A DNA stretch of 64,000 nt from Bartonella sp. M0177. Its GTDB lineage: Bacteria; Pseudomonadota; Alphaproteobacteria; Rhizobiales; Rhizobiaceae. The translations under genes and the position numbers were made by a program. The notes beneath the pieces were generated by a model. The model was given only the letters and a program-made list of their open reading frames with translations, made no database searches and had not been told where the DNA came from. The stretch lies in NCBI RefSeq assembly GCF_016102285.1, contig NZ_JACFOY010000001.1, forward strand, positions 1,860,001 to 1,924,000. Direction: 5' to 3'. Shown here piece after piece: positions 53,787 to 61,979 of this stretch. How positions within the stretch are numbered: the first letter of the stretch is position 1; each line of letters begins with the position of its first letter.

Positions 53787-54414
53787 GGCTGCGCTTGACC
53801 GCTTTTTCTAATCTGTTACAACTGATTTTGCAATCAAAGCAATGGCAGCGGAGTTGCAGCTTGACCGCATTTTCTAATCTGTTACAACAGAATAATAAAA
53901 ATACGTCGTAAAGCTTTTGTTGCGGCTTGACCGCATTTTCTAATCTGTTACAATTGCCCGCCTCTCTCACTTCACACGCTTAAAGTTGCGGCTTGACCGC
54001 ATTTTCTAATCTGTTACAACCCGCCGGAGTAGTTGTGTTGGCGGTTGCGTGTTGCGGCTTGACCGCATTTTCTAATCTGTTACAACCAGACAAAGCGGAG
54101 GCAGCAGAATGACTAAGTTGCGGCTTGACCGCATTTTCTAATCTGTTACAACACGGTCGAAAAGCCGCGTTGCCGTGCCTTTGTTGCGGCTTGACCGCAT
54201 TTTTTAATCTGTTACAACTTATGGAATGCCATTGATGCCCCTGCCTTTAGTTGCGGCTTGACCGCATTTTCTAATCTGTTACAACCTTTGGTGATGCCAG
54301 TGTGGCTCGTTCATTGTTGCGGCTTGACCGCATTTTCTAATCTGTTACAACCACCTCGTCAGGCCGTCCAACATTTAACCGGTTGCGGCTTGACCGCATT
54401 TTCTAATCTGTTAC
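53787..54414 (+). CRISPR. Type II-C CRISPR array 2 (10 repeats, 9 spacers)
   Basis: Same 36-bp repeat family and orientation as array 1. Repeats start at 53787 (5' degenerate), 53853 (G-to-A variant), 53919 (ends ACAAT), 53985, 54051, 54117, 54183 (one C-to-T change), 54250, 54316 and 54382; the last stops at TTAC and then diverges (truncated at 54414). Spacers 30-31 bp. No leader space: tRNA-Ser ends 52 bp before it. Confidence 0.97.
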
Positions 54415-54670
54415 GTGAAACGTCATAGTTATTTTAGAATCTTATATTGAGAGCGGGAATTCGTGCCAAAAACGATGCGATTGTGCTAATCAATGGCTAC
54501 TCAACGATATGATATCTGAACAATACATAATGACCTAATAGGGATAAGTATATCCTATCCTATAGGTTCAGAGACCCACTTGAATTTTTTGTGAATGAAG
54601 GGGATTGAATTGGCTATTGTGTGAATTTCCAGTTATTACAAGCGAAACTAAATTTAATTGAGATTATATT

Positions 54671-55078
54671 ATGAAAATATTTCTAACGTCGCTTCTAATC
54701 GCAATCACTTTTATACTGAACATAACATCGACTTTCGCCGGAACTATAGCCGATGATGACGAACTGAAAGTCGCGATTAGAAGTTTTTCCAGAGAACTGG
54801 GATTGGCGAATGCTCAGGCCTCAAACTGCTCTGACGAAAAAGGCGTCTCACGTGTTGAAACCCTGAGAACTAGAGGTATTAAACGTTTTATAGAAGCCGG
54901 TTTTCCACAAACATCAGTTGAAGCGTTTGATGATTTTACACGAAAAGCGATTGAAGACGAACATGAGAGAATTGGCCAAAGATGTGACGAGGAATCGTTA
55001 CAACTTTTCATGAGAGGTGCGGAACGCGAATATAAAGACTTGGAAGATGTTCTTAGTCGTTACGTCGTTCCGCAATAA
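54671..55078 (+). CDS. Small secreted protein between CRISPR array segments
   Basis: 135 residues. Signal peptide (MKIFLTSLLIAITFILNI, cleavage near TFAG around residue 23), then a charged helical domain with two Cys (NCSDE, QRCDEES) and repeated acidic/basic stretches. The ATG has a weak ribosome binding site (GAGA). It lies between array 2 and the decayed repeat cluster, as if inserted into the array. The signal peptide argues against a cytoplasmic anti-CRISPR. No family recognised. Confidence 0.55.
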   Translation: MKIFLTSLLIAITFILNITSTFAGTIADDDELKVAIRSFSRELGLANAQASNCSDEKGVSRVETLRTRGIKRFIEAGFPQTSVEAFDDFTRKAIEDEHERIGQRCDEESLQLFMRGAEREYKDLEDVLSRYVVPQ

Positions 55079-55189
55079 GAGCGTTTAATTTATTTAAATA
55101 ACGGCAAAGACCGTTTGAAAATGTTGCGAAAATTCAATGCCATTTCCCTTAAGTCGTTGATTCTGAACAATCACAATATCCTTAAAAAG

Positions 55190-55352
55190 GTTGCGGCTTG
55201 ACCGCATTTTCTAATCTGTTACAACCGTGAAATTGAAGCGGATATGATAATTCTGGTTGCGGCTTGGCTGCATTTTCCAATCTGTTGCGTTCGGAATATC
55301 GGTTTTACTGGCCATAAGTTCAGCCTGATCGCATTTTTAAACCCATTAGCGC
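55190..55352 (+). CRISPR. Decaying CRISPR remnant (3 repeats)
   Basis: A perfect repeat at 55190-55225, a 30-bp spacer (55226-55255), a degenerate repeat at 55256-55291 (GGCTGC core, ends TTGCGTT), about 26 bp, and a heavily decayed repeat at 55318-55352 that keeps GTT, AGCCTGATCGCATTTT and CCATTAGC-like ends. Same orientation as the other arrays; converges on the 3' end of cas9. Confidence 0.75.
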
Positions 55353-55423
55353 TTTAATAACTCCAATGAACTTCTAAAAGGAATATGCCAAAAATGGCAT
55401 ATTCCAGTTCATAACCAGCGCTC

Positions 55424-58400
55424 CTATGACCTTGCCTGTTTGGACTCTCTGTCCTGCGCACCGGGGTCGAAAACGCGCCCCATTTCATCCACACGAATTT
55501 GCCGGAATTGCATTTTTTTCAAACCCGTTGCCGTTTTAACAGTCAATTTAAAGGGGTCGTTTTTATTCGAATCCCTCGCCGATACATCCGCTTCATTATG
55601 GGGAGCGAAAAATATTTGGCCGTTTTGACCGAATTTGACAATGCGGGCAATCACATGCCCTTTTTCCGGATCATTATAAGCGACCATATCATTTTGTTGC
55701 AGGCTCAACACTTTGCGCGCTGTCGGGTTATTTTTATGAAATTCCGAACGCCATTTTGGTTGGTGCGCATCAAACATTGAAACAACTTCGCTAATCCATT
55801 TGCCTTCCAAAGTTTCCCAAACATCATAGCGATAGTTTGAATTTCCCATATAGCCTTTATAAGCTTTGCCATTTTTGTCTTTTATTTCAATGACATTACG
55901 AGGCAGGAGCACCCTGACATGGCGGATCCCCTTATAAAGCTTATGGTCACGTGCAAAACGGAGCAAAGCTTCCTGATATTCTTTTTTGTCCAAACCTTGC
56001 GTTGCACTATAAACCTCAATTCGTAAATTCTCGTCACGAATTGTTGGAATATCTTTACTTTCGATCGACAAGAAATTCTCTCTCGTGACAACAACTTTAT
56101 TGCCCTTGTCATCCTTTTCACCGGTTAGACCGTAGGCTGTTTCATTGTGCAACTGTCCGGCGGTTTTACCCTTGCCTTGAGCGTAACCGGCACGGTTTAT
56201 TGTACCATGATCCTGCTTATGGCTGATGATGATTTTATCGACAACGTCTTTTGCGTCGTTCCTGAAATTCTCCCACGGCAAAATTTCGGAAACTGCCTTT
56301 TTGACAAAATTCTCGAAATCTTCGCCTTCGAACCTTCCGGCAGCCGTTGCAATCCGTTTCAAAATCGAGCGCGTGGTGACACCGATCACCATGGCATCAA
56401 TGGCATGATGGCGGTGATCCTTACGGTTTTTGGGATGATTTGCGCTTTCATCACCTTCAGCTGCAAGCAGCGAATTCAACCCCCAATTGCGGCGAAGAAG
56501 TTCTGTCAATTTGCCAGGAATTGCCCATACATGTTGAACTTTTTTGAACTCGCCATCCGCGTTCGCCTCTTCCCCCGGATAAAGGCTATCAAAATATTCG
56601 CGGGCAAGCTTTGCCAGATATTGGGTATCCGTCAATTGACGGGCAAGAAAGTCCCGATTTTCTTCGGCTTTTTTCATTGCACCGCGTGTAAAACGCCATT
56701 GCTTGTTTTTTGGCAATTTTTTTGCCCGCTCGATAAGTTCGTCATAACGGCCTTGCCATTCTGACACTTCATCCGGTGCACGATTGCGTTTCACTCTGTT
56801 TTCTTCGCGCAAACAGAGAATTTTATTGGCGTTACTATCATCAAGGGTGCGTGAAAAAGGCAATATATGATCGATTTCCACTTCGCCGGAAAACAGCATC
56901 GGCTCGGTTATCCGTGTTCCTGAATAGATGGACTTTCTATCGTTCGGATCGTCCCCGAGTTCTTCCCAAAGTTTCAGCAATTGACGGTTATAACCATTGT
57001 CTCTTTTGCCGATTTCCCCAAGTTTTTCGGAACGTCTTTTGGCCGCATCAGTGTTATCTTTATTGGTTTTATTATATTTGCGTTTTTGCTCTTGCGACAA
57101 GGGCAGATCGCGGGCAAGCTCCACCACGATTTGCTGCGGCTTGCCATAAGCCTTGATGAGCCTGTTTGTGAGGCGACGAACCTGATTAAGCCCGATATGA
57201 ACTGTGGGATTGGTGAGCCTACCCTTATAAATGTCATAAATATCATTCTTGTCGCCGGTTCCCGGAACGATATGGCGTTCCAGAACCTCCTGATAGCGTG
57301 GTAACTCGTCCAATCCCTTCCAGTTACGATTTGCCAATGAATGATCGAAACCGCAACGATGGGCCGCTTCGGCTTCGCTAATTACGTCCTTCTTCAATTG
57401 TTCCAGAATTCTGGATGTTGCTGTAATGCCAAAACGCCCATAACCGTCGGGCAGATTGGCGTTGATAATTTCAGACCGCTGTTCATCCGACAGTTTCGGG
57501 AATTTTCCCTTCAACCATTCTTCGAGTTTGTCGGGATTTTCTTCATTCTCCAGTTGATCAATAATTTCGCGCTGTTGCACTGTTGAAAATTTGCCCCAAT
57601 CGGCGCCGAAAAGTTCCGGTTTTGAAAAGACCGAATAGACTTCGTCGCCCGTTAACTGCTTGCGATTTTCAGTTTCTTTATTAAAGCGCCCGCCTGCGGG
57701 AATTTTTAATGCTTTGCGAAGTGCCGCAAATGTTTTTGTTTTTGCCGGACGCATCAATGTGATGAGCGTATCGCGCTCTTCCATGGTCAATTTGCGTTGT
57801 GACAAATCGGGAAGGACAATTGCCAATTCATTGATTTCTTTATAGAGGCGGAATTGTTGAAAAAGCGGATCGGCTTTTTGAAGTCTTGTTTCGCCTTCAA
57901 CCAAGGTGCAGAAGCCCACTTTCTGTTCTTTAAGCGGGCGCTGGAAGAACATGACATGGAACAGTTCTTCCTCCCGCTCTTTTGTTAAAACATCGGGATA
58001 ATATTCTGCCTGCGCTTGCCAGATTTTGTGAAACTCGTCTTCAAGCATGGCGCGTTCGGGATAAAAGGCGTAAGCCTTATCCGTCAAGGCTTCGGAATTG
58101 GCCCGAAGGCGCACGACATGCCCCTCTTCACGCCGTTTGGCAAGATAAGCGCCCAAAGTCGGCGCGTGGCTTTGGTGCATCAAGCCTGACAATTCTTCAA
58201 TACCGACAGCAATTTTGCCTTTTTCATTGCTTTTACGATCGGCTTTACGGTTGGATTTGAAGCCGCGCCTTTGCCCGATATGGAAAAGTGCGCGCGCCAC
58301 ATAAGCCAAAGGCAATTTTTCTTCAAGTGCCCGCGCTCTTAACGAATAGGGGTCGGTCTTTTTGTCTGTAGAACCGGAGGGTTTGTCATTTGTTTCAACA

Positions 58401-58702
58401 AGTATTTTATCACGCGCGGCTTTATCTTCAGGCAAAAGGCCATAGCCTATCAATTTATCCAATGTTCTTTTTCTGCGACGGAGATAGCGGTCGCGCATGC
58501 GGGAAGCCGAACGTGCTTGACGCCGCCTGACCGCTAACGGGTCGCCACTTTGTGGATCCCGACCATCACTGAAAATACGTGCACCGGCATTGAGAATTTT
58601 TACCGCTTCCTGCTTGTCATTTAATTGAAAAACCGCCCAGCCGATGGAATTGGTGCCAATATCGAAAGAAAAACGAACGTTGGAATAGTTTTCAGCAGTC
58701 AT
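55424..58702 (-). CDS. cas9: Cas9, type II-C
   Basis: 1092 residues from the ATG at 58702, where AGGGGAG lies just upstream; an in-frame GTG at 58717 is the ribosome binding site region, not the start. RuvC-I FDIGTNSIGWAVFQ (D14); Arg-rich bridge helix (VRRRQARSASRMRDRYLRRRKRT, near 55-80); helical REC region; RuvC-II IVVELARDLP (E528); HNH EVEIDHILPFSRTLDDS (D611, H612); RuvC-III HHAIDAMVIG (H766, D769). All catalytic residues are present, so it should cut both strands. Length fits type II-C. No cas1, cas2 or csn2/cas4 lie nearby. The arrays are downstream on the opposite strand, the tracrRNA upstream and divergent. Confidence 0.97.
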   Translation of the reverse strand: MTAENYSNVRFSFDIGTNSIGWAVFQLNDKQEAVKILNAGARIFSDGRDPQSGDPLAVRRRQARSASRMRDRYLRRRKRTLDKLIGYGLLPEDKAARDKILVETNDKPSGSTDKKTDPYSLRARALEEKLPLAYVARALFHIGQRRGFKSNRKADRKSNEKGKIAVGIEELSGLMHQSHAPTLGAYLAKRREEGHVVRLRANSEALTDKAYAFYPERAMLEDEFHKIWQAQAEYYPDVLTKEREEELFHVMFFQRPLKEQKVGFCTLVEGETRLQKADPLFQQFRLYKEINELAIVLPDLSQRKLTMEERDTLITLMRPAKTKTFAALRKALKIPAGGRFNKETENRKQLTGDEVYSVFSKPELFGADWGKFSTVQQREIIDQLENEENPDKLEEWLKGKFPKLSDEQRSEIINANLPDGYGRFGITATSRILEQLKKDVISEAEAAHRCGFDHSLANRNWKGLDELPRYQEVLERHIVPGTGDKNDIYDIYKGRLTNPTVHIGLNQVRRLTNRLIKAYGKPQQIVVELARDLPLSQEQKRKYNKTNKDNTDAAKRRSEKLGEIGKRDNGYNRQLLKLWEELGDDPNDRKSIYSGTRITEPMLFSGEVEIDHILPFSRTLDDSNANKILCLREENRVKRNRAPDEVSEWQGRYDELIERAKKLPKNKQWRFTRGAMKKAEENRDFLARQLTDTQYLAKLAREYFDSLYPGEEANADGEFKKVQHVWAIPGKLTELLRRNWGLNSLLAAEGDESANHPKNRKDHRHHAIDAMVIGVTTRSILKRIATAAGRFEGEDFENFVKKAVSEILPWENFRNDAKDVVDKIIISHKQDHGTINRAGYAQGKGKTAGQLHNETAYGLTGEKDDKGNKVVVTRENFLSIESKDIPTIRDENLRIEVYSATQGLDKKEYQEALLRFARDHKLYKGIRHVRVLLPRNVIEIKDKNGKAYKGYMGNSNYRYDVWETLEGKWISEVVSMFDAHQPKWRSEFHKNNPTARKVLSLQQNDMVAYNDPEKGHVIARIVKFGQNGQIFFAPHNEADVSARDSNKNDPFKLTVKTATGLKKMQFRQIRVDEMGRVFDPGAQDRESKQARS

Positions 58703-58773
58703 AACCGCTCCCCTCACGCAAAATCGTTGGAAAATTTAAACAAGAGGAAAAAATAAGCAAGAATAAAAAACCG

Positions 58774-58801
58774 TTGACAGAATGGTATTTTCATATATTT
58801 T
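58774..58801 (+). promoter_or_regulatory. tracrRNA promoter
   Basis: TTGACA (58774-58779) with TATTTT (58796-58801, 16-bp spacing) or TATATT (58794-58799) as -10. Start would fall near 58808, just before the anti-repeat. Confidence 0.65.
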
Positions 58802-58807
58802 CACGTT

Positions 58808-58888
58808 TACAGATTAGAAAATGCGGTCTGGCTGTTAACAAGCTAGATATGCACCAAATAAGACAGCCCCTCAGGGGGCTGTTTTTTA
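58808..58888 (+). ncRNA. tracrRNA
   Basis: About 80 nt. The anti-repeat (58809-58839) contains ACAGATTAGAAAATGCGGTC, an exact complement of the middle of the CRISPR repeat, then TGGCTGTTAAC, which can pair with the 5' repeat GTTGCGGCT through G-U pairs, one U-U mismatch and one bulge. A short tail (58840-58862) leads to the terminator stem. Transcribed rightward, divergent from cas9. The pairing fixes the crRNA strand as plus. Confidence 0.9.
58863..58888 (+). terminator. tracrRNA terminator
   Basis: Perfect 8-bp stem ACAGCCCC/GGGGCTGT with loop TCAG, then TTTTT. Forms the 3' hairpin of the tracrRNA. Confidence 0.9.
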
Positions 58889-59185
58889 TTGTACTTTCAT
58901 TTATTTTCCCGGATTTATCCTCGCACGGACTGCGTGCTTATTGACGTATTATTCATTTAGAAGACTTGTCATCATTCCGGCCACTTTGTGCTTGGTGGAA
59001 AAGAAAAAAGGACGCGATCTTTAAAAAGCATAATGCGTTTTTCAGAAAATAGCGGCGGGAAATATCCGGCTTTTTTTTCATTCTTTCCTGTCAAAAAAAC
59101 GCGTAATGACTATTTTTGAAATTGAAGACATTCTTTTGAGTGGAATGACAATTTTTTAAAGCTGGAACCGGCAGGCAATCACACA

Positions 59186-60574
59186 ATGAAAAAATCAACC
59201 GACATGTCTATTACGACAATCCGTTTTTTGTGGGCTAAACTATATTGTTTGATGCTGTTTTTCATTGTCGTTCTGTTGTTGGGTTTGTCTATATCAAAAC
59301 CGGAGGCGATAGCCGGTGATGATTTTTCCGATTACACATTGGACAAGGTGGTAGTTTTGATGCGCCATGGCGTGCGCCCGCAAAATGACACCGCAAAACT
59401 CGATAAAGCAACCGGCAAAAAATGGCCGCAATGGAATGTCCCCGACGGCAATTTAAGTGGCCATGGCTATGCCGGTATTGTCGACCAATCCCGCTATATG
59501 TTTGAAAACTGGAAAAGCGAAGGCCTTGCACTCTCCTCCCCTTGCCCGAAAAAAAATGAAGTCTTTATCTGGGCAAGCCCGATCGAGCGGACTGTTGCAA
59601 CAGCGCAGGCTTTAACCGACGGTATGTTTCCCGGATGCGGTATCGTAACGGGGCATTTGCCGCTTCAAAAAAAAGACCCGCTTTTTCAGGCTGTAGAAAT
59701 GGGGCTGGCACAACCCGACCCGAAAAAGGTTGAAAATGAAGTGATGGAAGCTATGGGTGGTTCGCCTGAAAAAGCCGCACAAAAATATGCCGATGATGTG
59801 GAGTGGTTGCGCCAAACCGTGTGTGGCACTGGCGTGACAGACTGCAAATTTCTGGATGAAAAATGGGGCCTCAAAAAAACAAGATTCGGAAAATATAAAT
59901 TGACCGGCCCCGTCTCTTCTGCCAGTGCAATTTCGGAGACAATCCGCTTGCAATATAGTGAAGGATTGCCCCTTCAAAATGTGGCTTTCGGGCACGTAAA
60001 AAATGCAAGCGATGTGTTGAAGCTCATGAGCCTCCATGCGGCAAAATATGATCTTCTCGACAATACAATGGAAATTGCAAGAACCGGCGGCAATATTTTA
60101 ATGCATGAAATAACCAAAAGTCTCCTTGCCGATAAAACGTCGGGAGGCGAACAGAACTATCCGGAACTGGGAGCGCCCCTTGTTATATTTGTCGGCCACG
60201 ACACCAATATTTCACAAATCAAAACCATATTGGATTTTCATTGGAAACTTGCTTCCTATCCGGCAGATGATATTCCCCCCGGTGGCATGTTGATATTCAA
60301 GCGTTATAAAAATAACAAAACCGGCCGCTATGCTGTGCAATTGTCATTTGCCGCACGAACACTTGACGAATGGCGATTTTTAACGCCGCTTTCAGAGAAA
60401 AACCCGATTGCCCGCGAAATTTATACCAATCCGGATTGCCATTTATCCGGAAAAGACGAAAGCGCGAAAAATGCCTCTTCTGAACTTGGAAGTCTTTGTG
60501 ATCTTGAAACTTTTGTAGGCCTTTATCGCGATAAACTTGATGATATTCCCGATGACCTTCCGCTGTTCAAATGA
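59186..60574 (+). CDS. Histidine acid phosphatase (phytase/glucose-1-phosphatase-like)
   Basis: 462 residues. N-terminal membrane/signal segment (about 15-35, LMLFFIVVLLLGLSI), so periplasmic or membrane-anchored. Histidine phosphatase motif MRHGVRPQND (the usual RHGxRxP ends in P; here Q) and the HD motif VGHDTNISQIK near residue 335. Releases phosphate from organic phosphates. In-frame ATGs at 59186 and 59204 are both possible. Confidence 0.82.
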   Translation: MKKSTDMSITTIRFLWAKLYCLMLFFIVVLLLGLSISKPEAIAGDDFSDYTLDKVVVLMRHGVRPQNDTAKLDKATGKKWPQWNVPDGNLSGHGYAGIVDQSRYMFENWKSEGLALSSPCPKKNEVFIWASPIERTVATAQALTDGMFPGCGIVTGHLPLQKKDPLFQAVEMGLAQPDPKKVENEVMEAMGGSPEKAAQKYADDVEWLRQTVCGTGVTDCKFLDEKWGLKKTRFGKYKLTGPVSSASAISETIRLQYSEGLPLQNVAFGHVKNASDVLKLMSLHAAKYDLLDNTMEIARTGGNILMHEITKSLLADKTSGGEQNYPELGAPLVIFVGHDTNISQIKTILDFHWKLASYPADDIPPGGMLIFKRYKNNKTGRYAVQLSFAARTLDEWRFLTPLSEKNPIAREIYTNPDCHLSGKDESAKNASSELGSLCDLETFVGLYRDKLDDIPDDLPLFK

Positions 60575-60667
60575 GGCTTTATCCGTTTGAAGAGGCGTTG
60601 CACGTTTGGCAAAGAGGAGCGGATTTTGCTCACAGTCATTTTATTGCGGGTTCTTGCAAATTGCTAG

Positions 60668-61552
60668 TTATTGATCGGTCTTTTTTGCACGGGCTTTTCG
60701 CGACTGTTTTTTATGATAGAGCAGATTTTTAAGGGCAGCGCGTGCAGCAACAACATCAATATTTGCCTTGATGACCTCTTCAAGCTTGCTGCCTTCCGAA
60801 TAATTTGCCGGTAAAACGCATTGGACACGGCCATCCGCTATATATTTCGACGCCAAATCATGCGCACCATTTTTATTGGCTTTATAAACCGCAATAGAAA
60901 GCCCGCCCTGATCTTTGACAAGGCGAAAACAGGGAACATCTGTTGTCCCGTCGCCAATATAGACCATATTTTCAAAGGGAACGGGACGGTCTGCCTTGTT
61001 CACATATTGATTGACTTTGACATCATCGCTCAGATCGAACGCGCCTTTGTTGATGCGAAAAAGATATTGTGTTTTGGTTGTGTAATTGACGGCCAAGGCC
61101 GGAGAAAAAGCAACACCGTTCTCGTCGAATAAAAACTTGGAGGCATAAATGTCAGTAAACTCTTTTGCGATCGACGTTCCGGCAATAATTTCATAATTTC
61201 CTGAAGAAAGCAGGTAATGTTTGACATCCACACCTTTTGATTTTCCGTAAACATTGATGCGTTGAAACCAGCTTTCGACACCTTTGAACAATTTGACTGC
61301 TTTGCCCAGTTTCTTGAAATCTTCACGTCGCACCGGAACTTCGGCGGCATCGGCTTTGCGGAGCATCCGGCTCATATAGATGAGCACGTTATCGCCCTGA
61401 TTTTCCTTTGCCAGTTGATTGACCTCTTTCCAGAAATCTTTCGGTTTCATACCGATATTGGGCAAAAACTGCGCTTCCTGCATGTTACCGTCGGCCAATG
61501 TGCCATCGAAGTCATAGGCGATTGCCATTTCCGGTTTGCTATTTGTCATCAA
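60668..61552 (-). CDS. HAD-family phosphatase
   Basis: 294 residues. HAD motif I AIAYDFDGTLAD (nucleophile Asp), motif II in HYLLSSGNYEI, motif IV VYIGDGTTDVPCFRLVKD. Large cap domain between residues about 20 and 120 (KPKDFWKEVNQLAKEN). C-terminal Lys/Arg-rich tail. Cytoplasmic phosphohydrolase, substrate unknown. Confidence 0.8.
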   Translation of the reverse strand: MMTNSKPEMAIAYDFDGTLADGNMQEAQFLPNIGMKPKDFWKEVNQLAKENQGDNVLIYMSRMLRKADAAEVPVRREDFKKLGKAVKLFKGVESWFQRINVYGKSKGVDVKHYLLSSGNYEIIAGTSIAKEFTDIYASKFLFDENGVAFSPALAVNYTTKTQYLFRINKGAFDLSDDVKVNQYVNKADRPVPFENMVYIGDGTTDVPCFRLVKDQGGLSIAVYKANKNGAHDLASKYIADGRVQCVLPANYSEGSKLEEVIKANIDVVAARAALKNLLYHKKQSRKARAKKTDQ

Positions 61553-61903
61553 TTTTGCCTTTCAGATTGCCTTTATGGCTTGCGTTTCGAGAAGCTTTTT
61601 CAAAAGCCCGCCACAGTGCGCCAATTAATAAAATCTCTCACCGGGAAAAAAGCAAGTAAAGCCAATGTATTTATTGCATGTCTTTATCGAACGGCATTTC
61701 CACAACTTAAGGTTTTAAAATGAATATTTTTAATGTCAGTCGTAAACTTTCGCGTCCCATTTTTAAAAAACAAAATGAATGAAGTGCCGCGAGTGTTTTT
61801 GACCAACAACATGGAAGTTTTGAAACTTTTTCGGGATAAGCGATTTCCGTTTTGTGACCTCGGGCTTCAAGCAAAATTTTGAAAAGCTCGTTTTAGTCAA
61901 TCA
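61553..61903. other. Intergenic region, nothing recognised
   Basis: About 350 bp between the HAD gene and the repeat cluster after fruA. A plus-strand frame here overlaps the HAD gene and is a shadow. Confidence 0.4.
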
Positions 61904-61954
61904 CTTTCCGCATGAAACCGCTTTCCGCATGAAAACATTTTCCGCCATAAACCA
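61904..61954. repeat. 17-bp tandem repeats downstream of fruA
   Basis: Three consecutive 17-bp units: 61904-61920 and 61921-61937 (both CTTTCCGCATGAAA plus three bases) and a diverged 61938-61954 (TTTTCCGCCATAAACCA). They lie just beyond the fruA stop codon (61980) on the leftward transcript. Confidence 0.85.
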
Positions 61955-61965
61955 TATGGCGGAAA
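61939..61965 (-). terminator. Hairpin after fruA
   Basis: 11-bp stem TTTCCGCCATA/TATGGCGGAAA with a 5-nt loop AACCA, overlapping the last tandem unit. On the minus strand it is followed by ATGTTTTC, so it may end the fru transcript. Confidence 0.6.
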
Positions 61966-61979
61966 GGAAGGTATGCCGT

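Noticed and set aside
53764..53970. Frame across CRISPR array 2
   Set aside because: Translated repeats (NRLENAVK repeated); not a gene.
54671..55078. Anti-CRISPR role for the small gene between array segments
   Set aside because: It has a signal peptide, so its product would leave the cytoplasm where Cas9 acts; no anti-CRISPR signature seen.
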